64,000 bases of DNA from Agrypnia vestita (lineage: Eukaryota > Arthropoda > Insecta > Trichoptera > Phryganeidae). The notes beneath the pieces were generated by a model that was not told the origin of the DNA, did no database searches, and worked only from the letters and a program-made list of their open reading frames with translations. Every line of letters begins with the position of its first letter. The stretch's first letter is position 1. The translations under genes were made by a program, and so were the position numbers. The DNA lies in assembly GCA_016648135.1 (NCBI GenBank), contig JADDOH010011241.1, forward strand, positions 1 to 64,000. Direction: 5' to 3'. Below, in pieces: positions 22,805 to 34,350 of this stretch.

Positions 22805-22960
22805 TATTTTAATTGTCTTGAAGAGGTAAGCATTGCTCCCGAAACATGTTTAATTATTAAAAATGAAATTTAAGTGTGATTTGCATTTTTTATACGTTAT
22901 TTCTGACTTGTATTCTGTAAAACGATGGACTATCATTAAAGTAACATATATTAATAATTC
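22805..22960 (+). repeat. PLE-type tail, second family, hammerhead-like
   Basis: TTGAAGAGG, a short stem around AAGCATTGCT, and CCCGAAACATGTTT follow the hammerhead order with C3 changed to T. The downstream 100 bp match, in inverse, 10139-10228. The self-complementary ACATGT after GAAAC is shared with the better copies at 33031 and 49193. Confidence 0.45.
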
Positions 22961-25580
22961 ATGTGCTTTAATAAAATAAAATCTTACATACATTTGAACC
23001 TGGATTTTTGCAAGGTTTTAGTCATCTTCGATTAAATTAATTAATGAATGAAAATAATTCTAAAATTTAATGACACGCTGTAAATGTATTTTTATGAACC
23101 GAACTAAATGAATGATACATTTATTTTAATAAATGTGTCCCTACATACACTGAAAAAAAATACTAGTCATTGAAAATTAGAAACTATAATTTTGAACTCA
23201 TTAAAAAATATTTAATTTCATATCTCGTCCATGGAAAGTATTTGCAAAATGAACGTTGACTAGTTTTTTCAGGATAACATTGTGGGCGGTCAAATTCCAA
23301 CCAAAAATCGTAGACTCGTAATGATTTATATCATTTTATTATTTACGTGTAATTAAAAAATATAAGCGAATTATTCATACCTACCCTATTATTATTATTT
23401 TTTTTTAAATTTAAAAGGTAATATTAAAAGTTCCTGAGAATGCGGCACAAAATGCATTCAACGAGGTCCCACAGACAAGAATATAAGTGAACCAATTCAG
23501 AATCATAGACAAGTAATTAACATATATACTCTATCCTAACAAATCTCACATAGAAAAAAGTTATATCCTAAAATATCTCACAAAGTATTCAAATAAAATA
23601 GAAAAATTGGTGCAACGGTTAAAGTTACTATGACACTGTGACAGTACAGGGATTGAAAAACTGAGCCCCGATCGCTATGCTCCAAGTAAGCGGATGCTAG
23701 ATATTACGTATTTCATTATCTCCATTTTCCAAAAATGTAATTTTGGAGTAAGAGAAAAAGCAATCAGGGATAGTGTAGATGGAGACACTAAAAGAGTATT
23801 CGGTAAAAAATTAAAGAAAAATTTACATTACTTATTTCATTTTCTACTAAATATCCCATTTAGTAAAATAATTGAATATTTTACTAATATTTATTTAAAG
23901 AAATAAATGTTTACCTAAATCTACCAACGTCAGGTTATGATATTTTTGGCGGGCCATGTGTGTTGGTGTTTGGGGGATGACGTCCCACCCGTCCAGAGGC
24001 ATCTTCTCGTGTCGGCGTGTGACGTTTACTGTCTGAGTATCGAGTGGTATGTGTGAGATATATCAGTGAAGGTAGGATGAGTGCATAAATGCAGAGCGCA
24101 AACGAATCTCACGGTTAAATGATGCTATTTATTTATTAGTTAGTTGCGCACAGGAATATCACTTGTGATAGAGTGTTTATGCATTTTGTTGACTGGAGCG
24201 GGTTAACCGCATCGAGTCCTGATTGGTGAATATTACTCGATGCGTGAGACTACAATCGTGAAGACTCTGGATTACCACACATTTAATTTTTGGTATAAGA
24301 TGTGCCTATGTTACTCCTATTTTCCTCATTTTCCAATATTATTTAATAAAAATATAAAAAAAATAACTTCCCAATTATCGTCTTCAAGCTTGTTAAATAT
24401 TTTCTGTAACCAGATGATCAATAAAATATGATAAAAGTTATTTACACATATTGTTTGTGAGATACAAACAACCTTTTCTCCTTAACAATTCACATTCTTG
24501 AAACAGGTACTTCAAGTACCTACTAGCCCCCCCAGATACATACTAGTACGTTTATTTATTATATATTCGGATATGTCAAGTACCCACCCTCGCAATATTT
24601 TCCAATACTCTTCTACATTGCTGTATTTTTTCGTTTGATGTGTTATATTATACTTTTTTATTTACTTGGATTTACACGTAACAAAGGATTGAGTGCCCGC
24701 CTGGCAGCGAGGAGAAGGGTTGTTAGATAAACAAGGAAAAAGTGGAAACTTTCCTGCCTCAGATGTATTATATTATGTATGTCAAAAAATTTTCTAACAT
24801 TTTCGGCTTTGCCAACTATTAACTGTATTGTTTGATAACTTGCTGGATTAATGTATCAAGGATTGTATTTAACAAAAAATATTCAGTTTTATTCAGCATT
24901 TCTGCATTTTTATTGTTTTTTTAAACATGTATATTTTCAAGTGAGTTCAGATAGAGATTATTATTTTGTTGAAATATCGCATCTCAAGTACAAGCCCATC
25001 GTTTTTATAAAATATGCATTCTGAAATAATGGGGTTGTAAATTTTTTATTCCCGAAATTCAAAGTGCACTTTTAGCATTACAAGTGATACTTTTACTTAT
25101 CAAAATAACAAATTTCTTTATTGTTTTTCATATATTACAAAACAAATACATTTTAAAGGCATAAATGCACGGAATTTAAAGAAAAGTATAGCAATGTCAA
25201 ATGTGTTACTTGTAATTTTAAAACAAAAATAGAAATTCACACAAACATGATATTCATAATTCAAAACTATATTTTTCTTTGAATATGCCGGTACGATGTT
25301 ATGATATACGTAGTATTATGTCAATTATGTTTTGATAATAATATTAAGAATTTAATATGCAATAGAAAATAGCATAATGAAAATATGAATATATTTGTTG
25401 ATTGACTCGTTTCTCTAATTGAGTGGACAAATGTACAATAGTCATAGTCTCTAAGAAATTTTGTCGTAGCACAAAAGTGTAACAGTCAATAATTCATATA
25501 CAAAATGAGACGTGAAAAATTTATACCATTACATTTTAAATAAATATTAGCTGTATTTTTAGTACACTGTTTGGATCGTC
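22961..25580. other. A+T-rich stretch
   Basis: No gene is recognised. About 23940-24090 is G+C-richer without a known motif. A degenerate tRNA-like string (GAGCCCCGATCGC) occurs near 23663. Confidence 0.45.
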
Positions 25581-25795
25581 ATAGAACTTTCGCGAACCTT
25601 CTACAACATTCTCCTTCCAGAACTTTCAAGAAATTTATCGAATGTAAACGAACCTTCTAGACACACCGACACATTCCGCCACTCAGTTTAGAACCTTATA
25701 GAACTTTCGGGAATGTTCTAGAACCTTCTCCTTCCAGAACTTTCTAGAGCAGGTTTTTCCGGAACCTTTTAGACTCACCGACACAGTCGGCGCAC
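25581..25795. promoter_or_regulatory. Heat-shock-element array in a 117-bp duplication
   Basis: Heat-shock factor trimers bind alternating GAA/TTC pentamers. Here GAA-TTC-GAA-TTC-GAA-TTC with exact 2-base spacing occupies 25701-25728, and four-pentamer arrays occupy 25584-25601 and 25615-25632. A further TTC-GAA-TTC is at 25732-25744. The arrays repeat with a 117-bp period (25584 to 25701, 25615 to 25732), followed in both units by ACCGACACA. No gene is evident next to it. Open frames on either strand have no known domain. It may be an enhancer, a promoter for a non-coding RNA, or a repeat carrying these sites. Confidence 0.75.
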
Positions 25796-28377
25796 CTATT
25801 TTGAAACAATCTGAAGCATTTGCAGCCTTCCCATAACAAAACAATATGCTAGAAAGCACATTTTCGTCACCCACTTCCACCCACGCACAGCCACCCGCAC
25901 CAAACTCGCATACTTCAGACGTGACACTAAGGGCTATCCACCACCATAACCACTGGTGGGTGGTTGTGGCTGGTTGTGGAGAAAACTTGGCGGGTAGGGA
26001 AAAACGAGTTTCTTTATATATTCTCAATATATATATATATATTGATTTGGTAGTACCTATAAACTTACAAATACAGGACAGAAATATTTCTACAAGGATG
26101 CTAGAAACCTAAAAAAATATATTAATTTTCTTTATAAATAATACTTTTTTTTACTCGAAGGAAAAGCCTATATACTATAAACTTTGGATATAAATTTTGC
26201 TGTACAGAAATCAGGGGTTTACTAGCTGCCATAAAAACATTACACATATTTTCATCAAAACCTTCATTTTCACTCGAACTTTGTTTTTACTTTTGTTATA
26301 GGGTTCTTTTGTTCTTCACTTTTGTTATAGGGTTCTTCAGCATCATTGTCAAACAAAATTTCCGATAAAATGTAATTTGAGTCAAAGGCTTATATAATCT
26401 TGACAATGTTATTTATTTTCTGTATAGTTACACACTTACAAAAATATTAAGAAAATTACCTTTCAATTTATTTCTGTTGCAGCAATTATAAACACTTTAC
26501 GACATGCAACCACTTCACTTCACTATTTGCAATTATATGCATACACTAAGGTTATTATATAATATTATATATAAGGTTTTTATAAAATATTATATATAAA
26601 CATTAAGTCAGTGCTGGAAAGATAAAATATTCCTTGAAATAGATCTGTGGCAATTCATTACACAACTTGATCAAAATACGTCTACGTACAAATAACGCAA
26701 ACTACACATAAAACAGGTAGTTGGACATTTAAAATTATTTAGTATCCATAATTTACAATTGATCGTCAGGAGAAACAATGGTTGGGTATATCCTTTTACT
26801 GTCCATAAACCTTAAATTTCACACAAACTACATACAGTTTATATTGCAAATTTTATAAAACCACTTCCCTTTGTGTGGTTCCAAAGTACCGGGACACTGG
26901 ATCACTAAAATAAATTTTATACCTGTGTTATTTTTTAGCTCACAAATGCAATTTGCTTACTTTATTAAAAAGCGTAACGACCAAACACTGTTACGACTAT
27001 TTAAATAATGAAATGTTATGAAAAGACAAATGATGATGATTCTCATGTTGTTTGTTTATACTGCTGGTGTTTTGTAAGTGTCCCACTTACATAAACCTAT
27101 TAGGTATAATGTTTATTAAAACCAATTTTATATGTAAGCACATTTTGTATATTGTATTTAGCATACTGAAAATTGCGCATTGTTTGAGTGCTTTTATTGT
27201 TATTTATTTTGAAAAATATAAACGATGATGAATGCGGACCATAATTCGTATAAGTAATTGGCATACCGCAGTATTTGATTCTAGAATATCAAAGTTAACA
27301 ATGAATGCACCTACAAAAGTATGCGAGTCTTCTCTAGACAAGTCGGATAATGACTGGTAGTGGCGGTGCGACTTAATAACGAAGTTGTGGAGCCAGAAGA
27401 TAAAATCATATTTTGTATAATGTACTCGATGTATGTTAAATTTTATATATTTTTACGGTCTTTTCTTGTTTTGTCCTTTCTCGAGCCACGAGAACACGTT
27501 TATCTAGTAACTAAATTAGCTTAAATAGTATCGTAGGAAGCATTATTCCCATTTTATTTTAGTACCAAAATCTAGTTTATCCCGGTACAAAATATGTGGT
27601 GCCTACCGTCTAATAATCTTCAATGCTTTGTTGAATAGCGTAAGCGCATACGACGATTTGACAGGAGCCAAAATTGCACTTTTTAGAGATATTCTGTTTA
27701 ATTTGTTTATTTGTGTGTGAATAGAAAACAAAGAGATATACTTAGAGATTAAACACTATTAAGAAAAAGTAAACAAGAAAGCCAAACATCAAAGTATTAA
27801 TCGCAAATTCAATTAAAATAAAATAAACACATTTTACAGTAACTAAGTAAATAATGAAAGATTATAAAATATTAAATAAAAATGAAAAAAATATGAAAAA
27901 AAACAAAATTAATTGAATAAAATAGTAATGATGTAAAATACGAAATAAGTCAACAAACCTGTGAGTATAACTGGAAAACACATTACCTCAGAATTGACGA
28001 CACGTTTATTTTTAAAATAGTCAAGCTGTCTTAGAATACATCTACAATCTCACTTCTCATTGCCCAGTCTGTGTATTCTAGGTAGTCTGTAGTGTATGTG
28101 ATATTTCTAACTGAAAAAGGATTTCAGCGATTTTAGGTTATATTAATATTATGAATAATATAACTCATACTCAACCATGTTTTTATGTGAAATTTTTGTA
28201 CATTTTCAAAATTAAAAATGCGTGAAGGTTTTTTTTATAAAAAATATAAAAAATAATGGCTCACGCATATTTTGATAGGCTGAGCCCAATTTTTATATCA
28301 ATAGATTTAAACAAATACAATGTCCTTAGTGTATCATCAGTTTTTAAATGCTAACATTTTTTAAAAAAAGTTAATAT
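25796..28377. other. Non-coding stretch downstream of the heat-shock array
   Basis: About 25860-26000 is G+C-richer with CCACCC/GTGGTTG-type repeats and inverted CCACCACC/GGTGGGTGGT. A TA microsatellite follows at 26027-26043, and a duplicated AATATTATATATAA lies at 26560-26600. No gene is recognised. Confidence 0.45.
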
Positions 28378-29496
28378 TATGACAGAGTGATAAGACGAAA
28401 GTTATGGAAGGTTTTGTCTCAATATGGGGTGAAGAGTAAACTCATACAGGCAATTGCATCCTTGTACAAAGGAAGTAGTGCTTGCGTGAGAATTAATGGG
28501 ACATTCACATCATGGTTTGATATTACAAAAGGTGTCAAACAGGGATGCGTAATGTCACCATGGCTTTTCAACCTGTATATGGATAATTGTATGAAAGAAC
28601 TGAAGGATCTAGAAGTTGGAGCGAAAATGGACGGACTCACCATATCCTGTCTGCTATACGCAGACGATGCAGTATTAGTGGCTAACAGTGAAGCTGATCT
28701 GCAGTGCTTGGTATCCAGGATGTTCGATGTATGCATGCAGAGTGAACTTTTGATGAATGTCAGCAAATCGAAAGTGATGGTATTCGAGAGAGACGAAAGA
28801 GTGACTAAGTGTGATGTAATTATAAACAACGAATGCTTAGAACAAGCTATTTGGGAAGTATGTTTAGTAGAGACGGCAAGGCTGAGAATGATATCGAAAG
28901 GAGAGTAACTGCGGAAAACAAAGTTAATGGTGCACTAAATGCAATTATGGCCAATAAGAATCTGTCAAAAGAAGCAAGACTAGCGGTACATAATGGCGTT
29001 CTAGTGCCAACCCTTATGTATGGAAGTGAAGCCTGGAATTGGCAAAAGAGGAATGAAAGTAGACTGAATGCGGTTGAAATGCGGTCACTAAGACGCGTGT
29101 GTGGAAAATCTTTGGTCGATAGAGTGAGGAATGAACAAATTAGAAGTGAATGCAATGCTAGCTGTAGTGTGGTAGATAGAATAAAGAAAGGAGTGCTGAG
29201 ATGGTTTGGTCATGTGGAACGTATGAACGAGGAAAGGATGGTTAAGAAAATATATGAGGCGAATGTTGAAGACAACAGGAATAGAGGGCGTCCGCGAAAG
29301 ACCTGGCACGATCAGGTACTACAAGTATTTGAGGATGGCCCTGTTAAAAGCCGCAACAATCGTAGAACGTGTATGAGAAGATGTATGAATGTGGCCGAAG
29401 CAAAAGTGGTGTGCCAGGATAGAAGAGTGTGGCGTTCAATCCTCTCTGCCTACCCCTGCAGAGAAACGGCGTGATGGTTAGTTAGTAGTTAGTTAA
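28378..29496 (+). pseudogene. TTAG-tailed LINE, RT core and C-terminus
   Basis: This is the longest reverse transcriptase remnant here. It starts inside RT motif A (YDRV...RRKLWKVLSQYGV), so it is 5' truncated. The first frame continues through TKGVKQGCVMSPWLFNLYMD and the catalytic YADDAV at about 28657-28674. A frameshift near 28845 moves to the frame YLGSMFSRDGKAENDIERRV, MYGSEAWNWQKRNESRLNAV, FGHVERMNEERMVKKIYEA and RNRGRPRKTWHDQV, ending TGA at 29472-29474. The endonuclease and N-terminal RT are gone. The stop is followed at once by TGGTTAGTTAGTAGTTAGTT, so there is almost no 3' UTR and a TTAG-rich tail, as in RTE-type LINEs (inferred clade). Other copies are at 31713, 53471 and 20230. 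Confidence 0.88.
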
Positions 29497-31712
29497 TATT
29501 ATTTTGAAATTATTGAAGCTGGAAAGGGTTAATTAATTTCGTGACAAAAAGTTTGGATGTTCGTATATATATATATATATTTTTATGGGTGAATTAAAAT
29601 CAATTAAATTAACGATTTTTATTTTTTATACCATTTAAAGCTCTCCATTGACAGAGAGGTTTATCGATGACGTTGATTAATTTTAACCGCACTTTTAATT
29701 AAATTAGACATATAGACCGCGACTATCGAGTCGAGTATTTAAAATGAGTTCCTCAAAATGGCTCTACAGGCCATGCAGGGCTGCCGAAACGATGCCAACT
29801 TTTTGCCGGCTTAAAACTTTACCTGTATGGGTTAAATGAAAGATAAAACTTGTACGGGATTTGTGCCACTTTGCCCTGGGCCGATTTCCCGCTCGTGAAT
29901 TAGACCCAACAGGAAAACTTAGTTGGGACGAACGGGAGGGAGACGAACGGGATAGCGAAAATGTCGGGATATCACCCGACAGCGAGGCGCGCAGTCATTT
30001 GAAGACAGTTACCACATACTCAGTCATATCCCTGCGAAAGTTTGATTAGTAAAAATATTTTGTTTTTATTTTCACTCATGAAAGCTTTGTACTACACACG
30101 AAATTTTTTGTCACTTCCATAGCCTGAGAGATTCCATGAGAGGAAAGCAAGATAAAATAATAACGTTGTGACAGAGGATAAAGAGAAGCATCCCGAGGCT
30201 TCCGGAAGGTTTTGGAACATCCCGGTCCAGGTTAGCGCACTGGCGCTGGTGCAGGGCGCGGGGTGGGGCGGATTAGCTATATATAACTCAATACCGTACG
30301 CCAGGAAATTCCAAGTTAAAGCGGCATTCAGCGAAGGAACTAATATATTTTTATTAGTGATATAACTATTTTTTTTATTTTATTTTTTATTTTGGGAATC
30401 TCAACAGTATACAATTTATTATAATAATACATAACGTATTGGGTAATTCGTAGACCAATTATAGAGATCCACGGCATAAAATGTTAAGTCAAGCAATAAA
30501 GAGAACATATATTAAATAGAGGGATATGAGTGGGAGTTAGAGGGGGAAGTGGAGTGAGGTGTATGGGATTGTGGCTGAGTGGAGTGCGTATGTATTCTGT
30601 GCGTGACGTTGTATACAGATATGGGAGTATGTGTAAAGAGTGATGAGAGTTTGGCTGTGGTGTGTGTATAATGATAGTCTATGAATAATATTTATTTAAT
30701 TATAACTTTTTAAAATTTGGAACACTGTTTTGCAACATAAAATAATAATTGCTATTAAAATTATTTACATTAATGTATGATGATCCTGAAAAAAATCACT
30801 GTTTCCAGACACAGATTAATCTGATCCAAACAGAGGTAAATAAAACCCATTCTTAAAACACACACACACACACACATGTTCCCCCTCACGTATATCTTAG
30901 ACACGTTTATTATGCAGTTAAAAATATTTATTCTTGCATAATTAAATCCTTTTATAAACAAAATGTATTTCTTACGAAAGACGTATTTTTAAAAATATTT
31001 TCGAAACCGAATTTATCTAATATAAAGCGCGACTTACGTATTAAAACATATTCCTTTAAAGTATTTAGTCTAAAATTTTCGTAATTGTTTCGAAATTCAC
31101 AAGCTTGTTGTATTTTTTTAAACAAGGCGAACGGATTGGCACCAGATGTGGCGCCAGATTGAGTACCAAGGAATTAACGTTAGTTCATGTCTATATATTT
31201 CGGTGATACGTGATGATTTCGGTGATCACAATAATTAAGAATGAACAATATCAATGTAAAGGTGTTAGAATATTTTATTTAAATTAATAAATTAATAATT
31301 GTCTTCTCTGCACTTTTATCACCCCGAAATAACTTGTCTCTAATGTACTGATACATGTTATTTTAATCGCCCAGGTACGCAATAGAAAACTTCTCGCCCG
31401 CCAGTAGGTATTTCCTTGATGTAATCACCACGCGTTAGCAAAATAAACACGCCGTACTTTTTTGATTTGTCTGTGGACTTATCGCTATCAAATAACTCTG
31501 ATTCAACTGACTATGAAGTAGCCGGTCCATCCTTTTTTATTACGAGTAGTTATCGCTTTCTCGATGTTTCCAGACTTTATGAGAATAGCCTAATTTATTC
31601 CAGATTCGTGAGGAACATACGAGAGATTTTAATAGTGCGCAATTCCTTTCTACTTATACCAGCTCGTGACAATATATCGAAATGAACTAACGGATATTTC
31701 CTGGTTCGCGTT
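29497..31712. other. Non-coding stretch
   Basis: About 29750-30300 is G+C-richer, with frames of about 60 codons and no known domain. A (CA)n run is at 30859-30876 and a TA run at 29564-29581. About 30520-30670 is unusually G-rich on the plus strand (GAGTGGGAGTTAGAGGGGG). No gene is recognised. Confidence 0.45.
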
Positions 31713-32122
31713 TTGCGGTCACTAAGACGCTTGTGTGGAAAATCTTTGGTCGATAGAGTGAGGAATGAACAAATTAGAAGTGAATGCAATGCTGGCTGTT
31801 GTGTGGTAGATAGAATAAAGAAAGGAGTGCTGAGATGGTTTGGTCATGTGGAACGTATGAACGAGGAAAGAATGGTTAAGAAAATATATGAGGCGAATGT
31901 TAAAGGCAACAGGAATAGAGGGCGTCCGCGAAAGACCTGGCACGATCAGGTGCTACAAGTATTTGAGGATGGCCCTGTTAAAAGCCGCAACAACCGTAGA
32001 ACGTGTATGAGAAGATGTATGAATGTGGCCAAAGCAAAAGTGGTGTGCCAGGATAGAAGAGTGTGGCGTTCAATCCTCTCTGCCTACCCCTGCAGGGAAA
32101 CGGCGTGATGGTTAGTTAGTTA
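31713..32122 (+). pseudogene. TTAG-tailed LINE, C-terminal copy 2
   Basis: This is 131 open codons from the MRSLRR(L/V)CGKSLVDRVRN block to TGA, nearly identical to the end of the copy at 28378-29474. The junction at about 31713 is abrupt, as expected for 5' truncation during target-primed reverse transcription. The 3' end is TGATGGTTAGTTAGTTAG. The reading frame is intact over its length, but with no RT domain it cannot be functional. Confidence 0.88.
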
Positions 32123-32669
32123 GCGTTTTGGTTTATTTTTTATGATTTATTTCAACTCTTTATAATTTTACACTCTGCGGTGCATATTAATTAATGAGAA
32201 TACCGTTAAAAAAAATAATACTCAAAAAGATCGAGAAGTGGAGTTGAGTCTTCCGAAGGTAATCAGAATTAACTTGTTAATCTTCATTCCCTTTATCTTC
32301 AAAAGTAATTTCACTATTTTTGAGATGGATAAAAATAAATAAATGTTATTTTAAAACAAAACAAAAAATCGTAATATAATAATTTCGCTGTCTATCTGTC
32401 TGTCCGTAACATCGCAACTTGCTGAAATTAAAACTTTAGATAATTCGAGTATGACACGTAATCACCGCGCGGCTCACGCAAAGATCGAAATTAAACGGTC
32501 TCGACAATTTAATATTATAATTTTATAATATTAATTTTAAGGGTTTAGCGAATAGTCAATTAAAAAAAACCAAATTGTTATATATTTATGAATTTTCAGC
32601 TTCAAAATCCTTCAATTATTATGTCCTGTGATTTTTCACCGGTGTATATCTAAGGCCCGGTTTTCATGT
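32123..32669. other. A+T-rich spacer
   Basis: A GTCTATCTGTCTGTCCGTAA string at 32386 resembles the dispersed repeat at 3667 and 57050. Nothing else is recognised. Confidence 0.4.
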
Positions 32670-32753
32670 AGGATTAAAATAAAATTATAATTTATAGAAT
32701 TAAACTATGTTTACACCACTTTTTTATTATTGAAATTATTTTTTATTTTTGAT

Positions 32754-32797
32754 CAATATATCATTGTATCATGATTTGATGATACAATGATATATTG
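32754..32797. repeat. 19-bp stem hairpin
   Basis: CAATATATCATTGTATCAT at 32754-32772 is exactly inverted at 32779-32797, with a 6-base loop. It lies just before the endonuclease fragment and may mark a deletion junction. Confidence 0.85.
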
Positions 32798-32820
32798 TTG
32801 ATTGATTGAAGAGATGATGA

Positions 32821-32940
32821 TTTGAAGTTAGAGTTAAGGAACACTTAAGGTGTTTAAAGAGTGTTAATAATAAATTGAATGTTATAAATAATCAGGTCCT
32901 TTTTGCAAATAGTTATCTCCTAAATTTATTTTCATTTTAA
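32821..32940 (+). pseudogene. PLE GIY-YIG endonuclease fragment
   Basis: This is forty codons in one frame: FEVRVKEHLRCLKSVNNKLN and then VINNQVLFANSYLLNLFSF, stop. The first half matches the conserved R.KEHLRCL segment of the GIY-YIG nuclease that follows the RT in PLEs, and the second half matches the C-terminal IRKSVNSKL..LVLFANSYLFKL segment seen in sister copies. About 60 codons between the two are deleted in frame. The catalytic Tyr motifs are absent. Confidence 0.65.
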
Positions 32941-33030
32941 GTAGGTACATAATATTATTCATTTTCCATATATAACTTTTAAATATTTTGATTATCTATA
33001 CTTCGATTTTTAAATTTTATTTTTGTTATC

Positions 33031-33067
33031 CTGACGAAGAAACCATTGGCTTCGAAACATGTTGAAT
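33031..33067 (+). ncRNA. Hammerhead-ribozyme-like motif (best copy)
   Basis: CTGACGA, one extra A, a stem GAAACC/GGCTTC (one mismatch) with loop ATT, then GAAAC and ATGTTGA. This is the hammerhead order CUGANGA, stem II, GAAA, stem III. ACATGT after GAA is self-complementary, which allows stem III only between two molecules, the dimeric arrangement reported for PLE hammerheads. The candidate cleavage triplet is GUU. The extra A between the core and stem II, and weak stem I pairing, leave activity doubtful. Confidence 0.5.
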
Positions 33068-33157
33068 TTTTTCAATAATAAAAGAATAATGCTTTATATT
33101 ATCATTTTCTATATATAACTTTTTAATATTTTGATCTATACTTCGATTTTTGTTACA

Positions 33158-33190
33158 CTGACGAAGAAGCATGTTCAAAACATGTTGAAT
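33158..33190 (+). ncRNA. Degenerate hammerhead-like motif
   Basis: CTGACGA is intact but stem II is shortened (GAAGC..TTC) and GAAAC has become AAAAC before ATGTTGAAT. It is a duplicate of the motif 125 bp upstream and is probably dead. Confidence 0.35.
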
Positions 33191-33330
33191 TTTTTTTAAT
33201 AAAGAAGTGGTGTTTACGTAGTTATTTTATATAAATTATAATTATGTCACCACAAAATAATTTTGCTATATTTGAAGAAGAAAAAAAGTGGTGTAAACAA
33301 AGTTTAATTCTATGAAGTATAATTATAATG

Positions 33331-33887
33331 TCACCACAAAATAATTTTGCTGTGTTTGAGGAAGAAATTAAAAAGTTCGTTTAAAGCTTAGATTTTTACG
33401 AAACTGATCGTTTGATTGGTGAAAAATGCAAAAATCTATACTTTAAACGAACTTTTCCTTTAGTCCAAGTTGAAACAACCGGCCCCAAGTTGTAATAAAA
33501 GCGATTTCGTTTTCTGCAGATTACGGACTGCGACCTTGATTTTGCGCCGCATTAAACGCCTGTAATAAATTATCATTTCATCAGGGCAAAAGCATGACGG
33601 ATAGTACTAACTAATGTGGTAAATCTTCCTGAATGGGGGAACATTAATTAATGTCAAGCACGCGGCGGCCTTATGTATGAGAAATACTACGATATTTTGA
33701 CCTCACAAACTACCATTTCTTCCGTGAAATTACAAGGGTTCATTATTATTTAGGGAAGATTATTTCTTACGCTGTTTTGACGATGGTTCTGTGGTTTTTC
33801 TCAACGGAATATAATATATCATATTCATGCATTATTTCTACCTTATACAGTGGTGGTAAACCAACATTTTATGATACAAATGTGGAT
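33331..33887. other. Spacer between PLE remnants
   Basis: It starts with a repeat of CACCACAAAATAATTTTGCT, the end block of PLE-type tails. An inverted pair AAAGTTCGTTTAAAG at 33371 and CTTTAAACGAACTTTT at 33440 forms a 14-bp stem. No gene is seen. Confidence 0.45.
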
Positions 33888-34183
33888 TAAATATATGTTT
33901 ACACAGGAAAAACGTGTAGAAATTTTGATGTTAGAGTTAAAGAACATTTAACATGTTTAAGTAGCAGTAATTATTTCGAGTTTTTTTAACGATGTTTCGG
34001 CTATGAATAATTTTTTTTTGATATTAATAGGGATGTACAAATTATACAGAATCACAGTTTGACAAATTAGAAATTATGGAAATAAGAAAAAGCGTTAGTA
34101 GTACATAAATTGAATATTATAAATAACTTGGTCCTTTTTACAAATAGTTATCTTTTTAAACTTATTTTTACGTTAGTAGGTGC
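33888..34183 (+). pseudogene. PLE GIY-YIG endonuclease remnant
   Basis: IYVYTGKTCRNFDVRVKEHL then TCLSSSNYFEFF, stop (33988), contains the second half of the GIY-YIG signature (YVYTG) and the conserved Arg/His-containing helix R...KEHL. After a decayed stretch, LEIMEIRKSVSS (about 34069) and, in another frame, NNLVLF.NSYLFKLIF give the C-terminal segment. This nuclease nicks DNA for target-primed reverse transcription in PLEs. The catalytic Glu segment is not readable. Several stops show it is dead. Confidence 0.7.
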
Positions 34184-34350
34184 TTCATTATTATTCATTT
34201 TCTATAAAGAATTTTTATATTTTGATTGTCTTTATTTCGATTTCTGATTTATTTGTTAGTATACAATTGAATCCCGACGCAGGGATCACAGGCTCAAAAA
34301 CATTAATATATTCTAAATATAATTGTGGTGAAAACAAACTTCATGTTTAT

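Larger units (their letters stand above)
32670..33330 (+). mobile_element. Penelope-like element remnant with inverted ends
   Basis: The region holds a GIY-YIG endonuclease fragment (32821-32940) and two hammerhead-like tails (33031 and 33158). The outer edges are inverted: AGAATTAAACTATGTTTACA near 32698 against GTGGTGTAAACAAAGTTTAA near 33288. PLEs are known to carry complex terminal (pLTR) repeats with hammerhead motifs, which fits this layout. The RT domain was not found. Boundaries are approximate. Confidence 0.65.
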
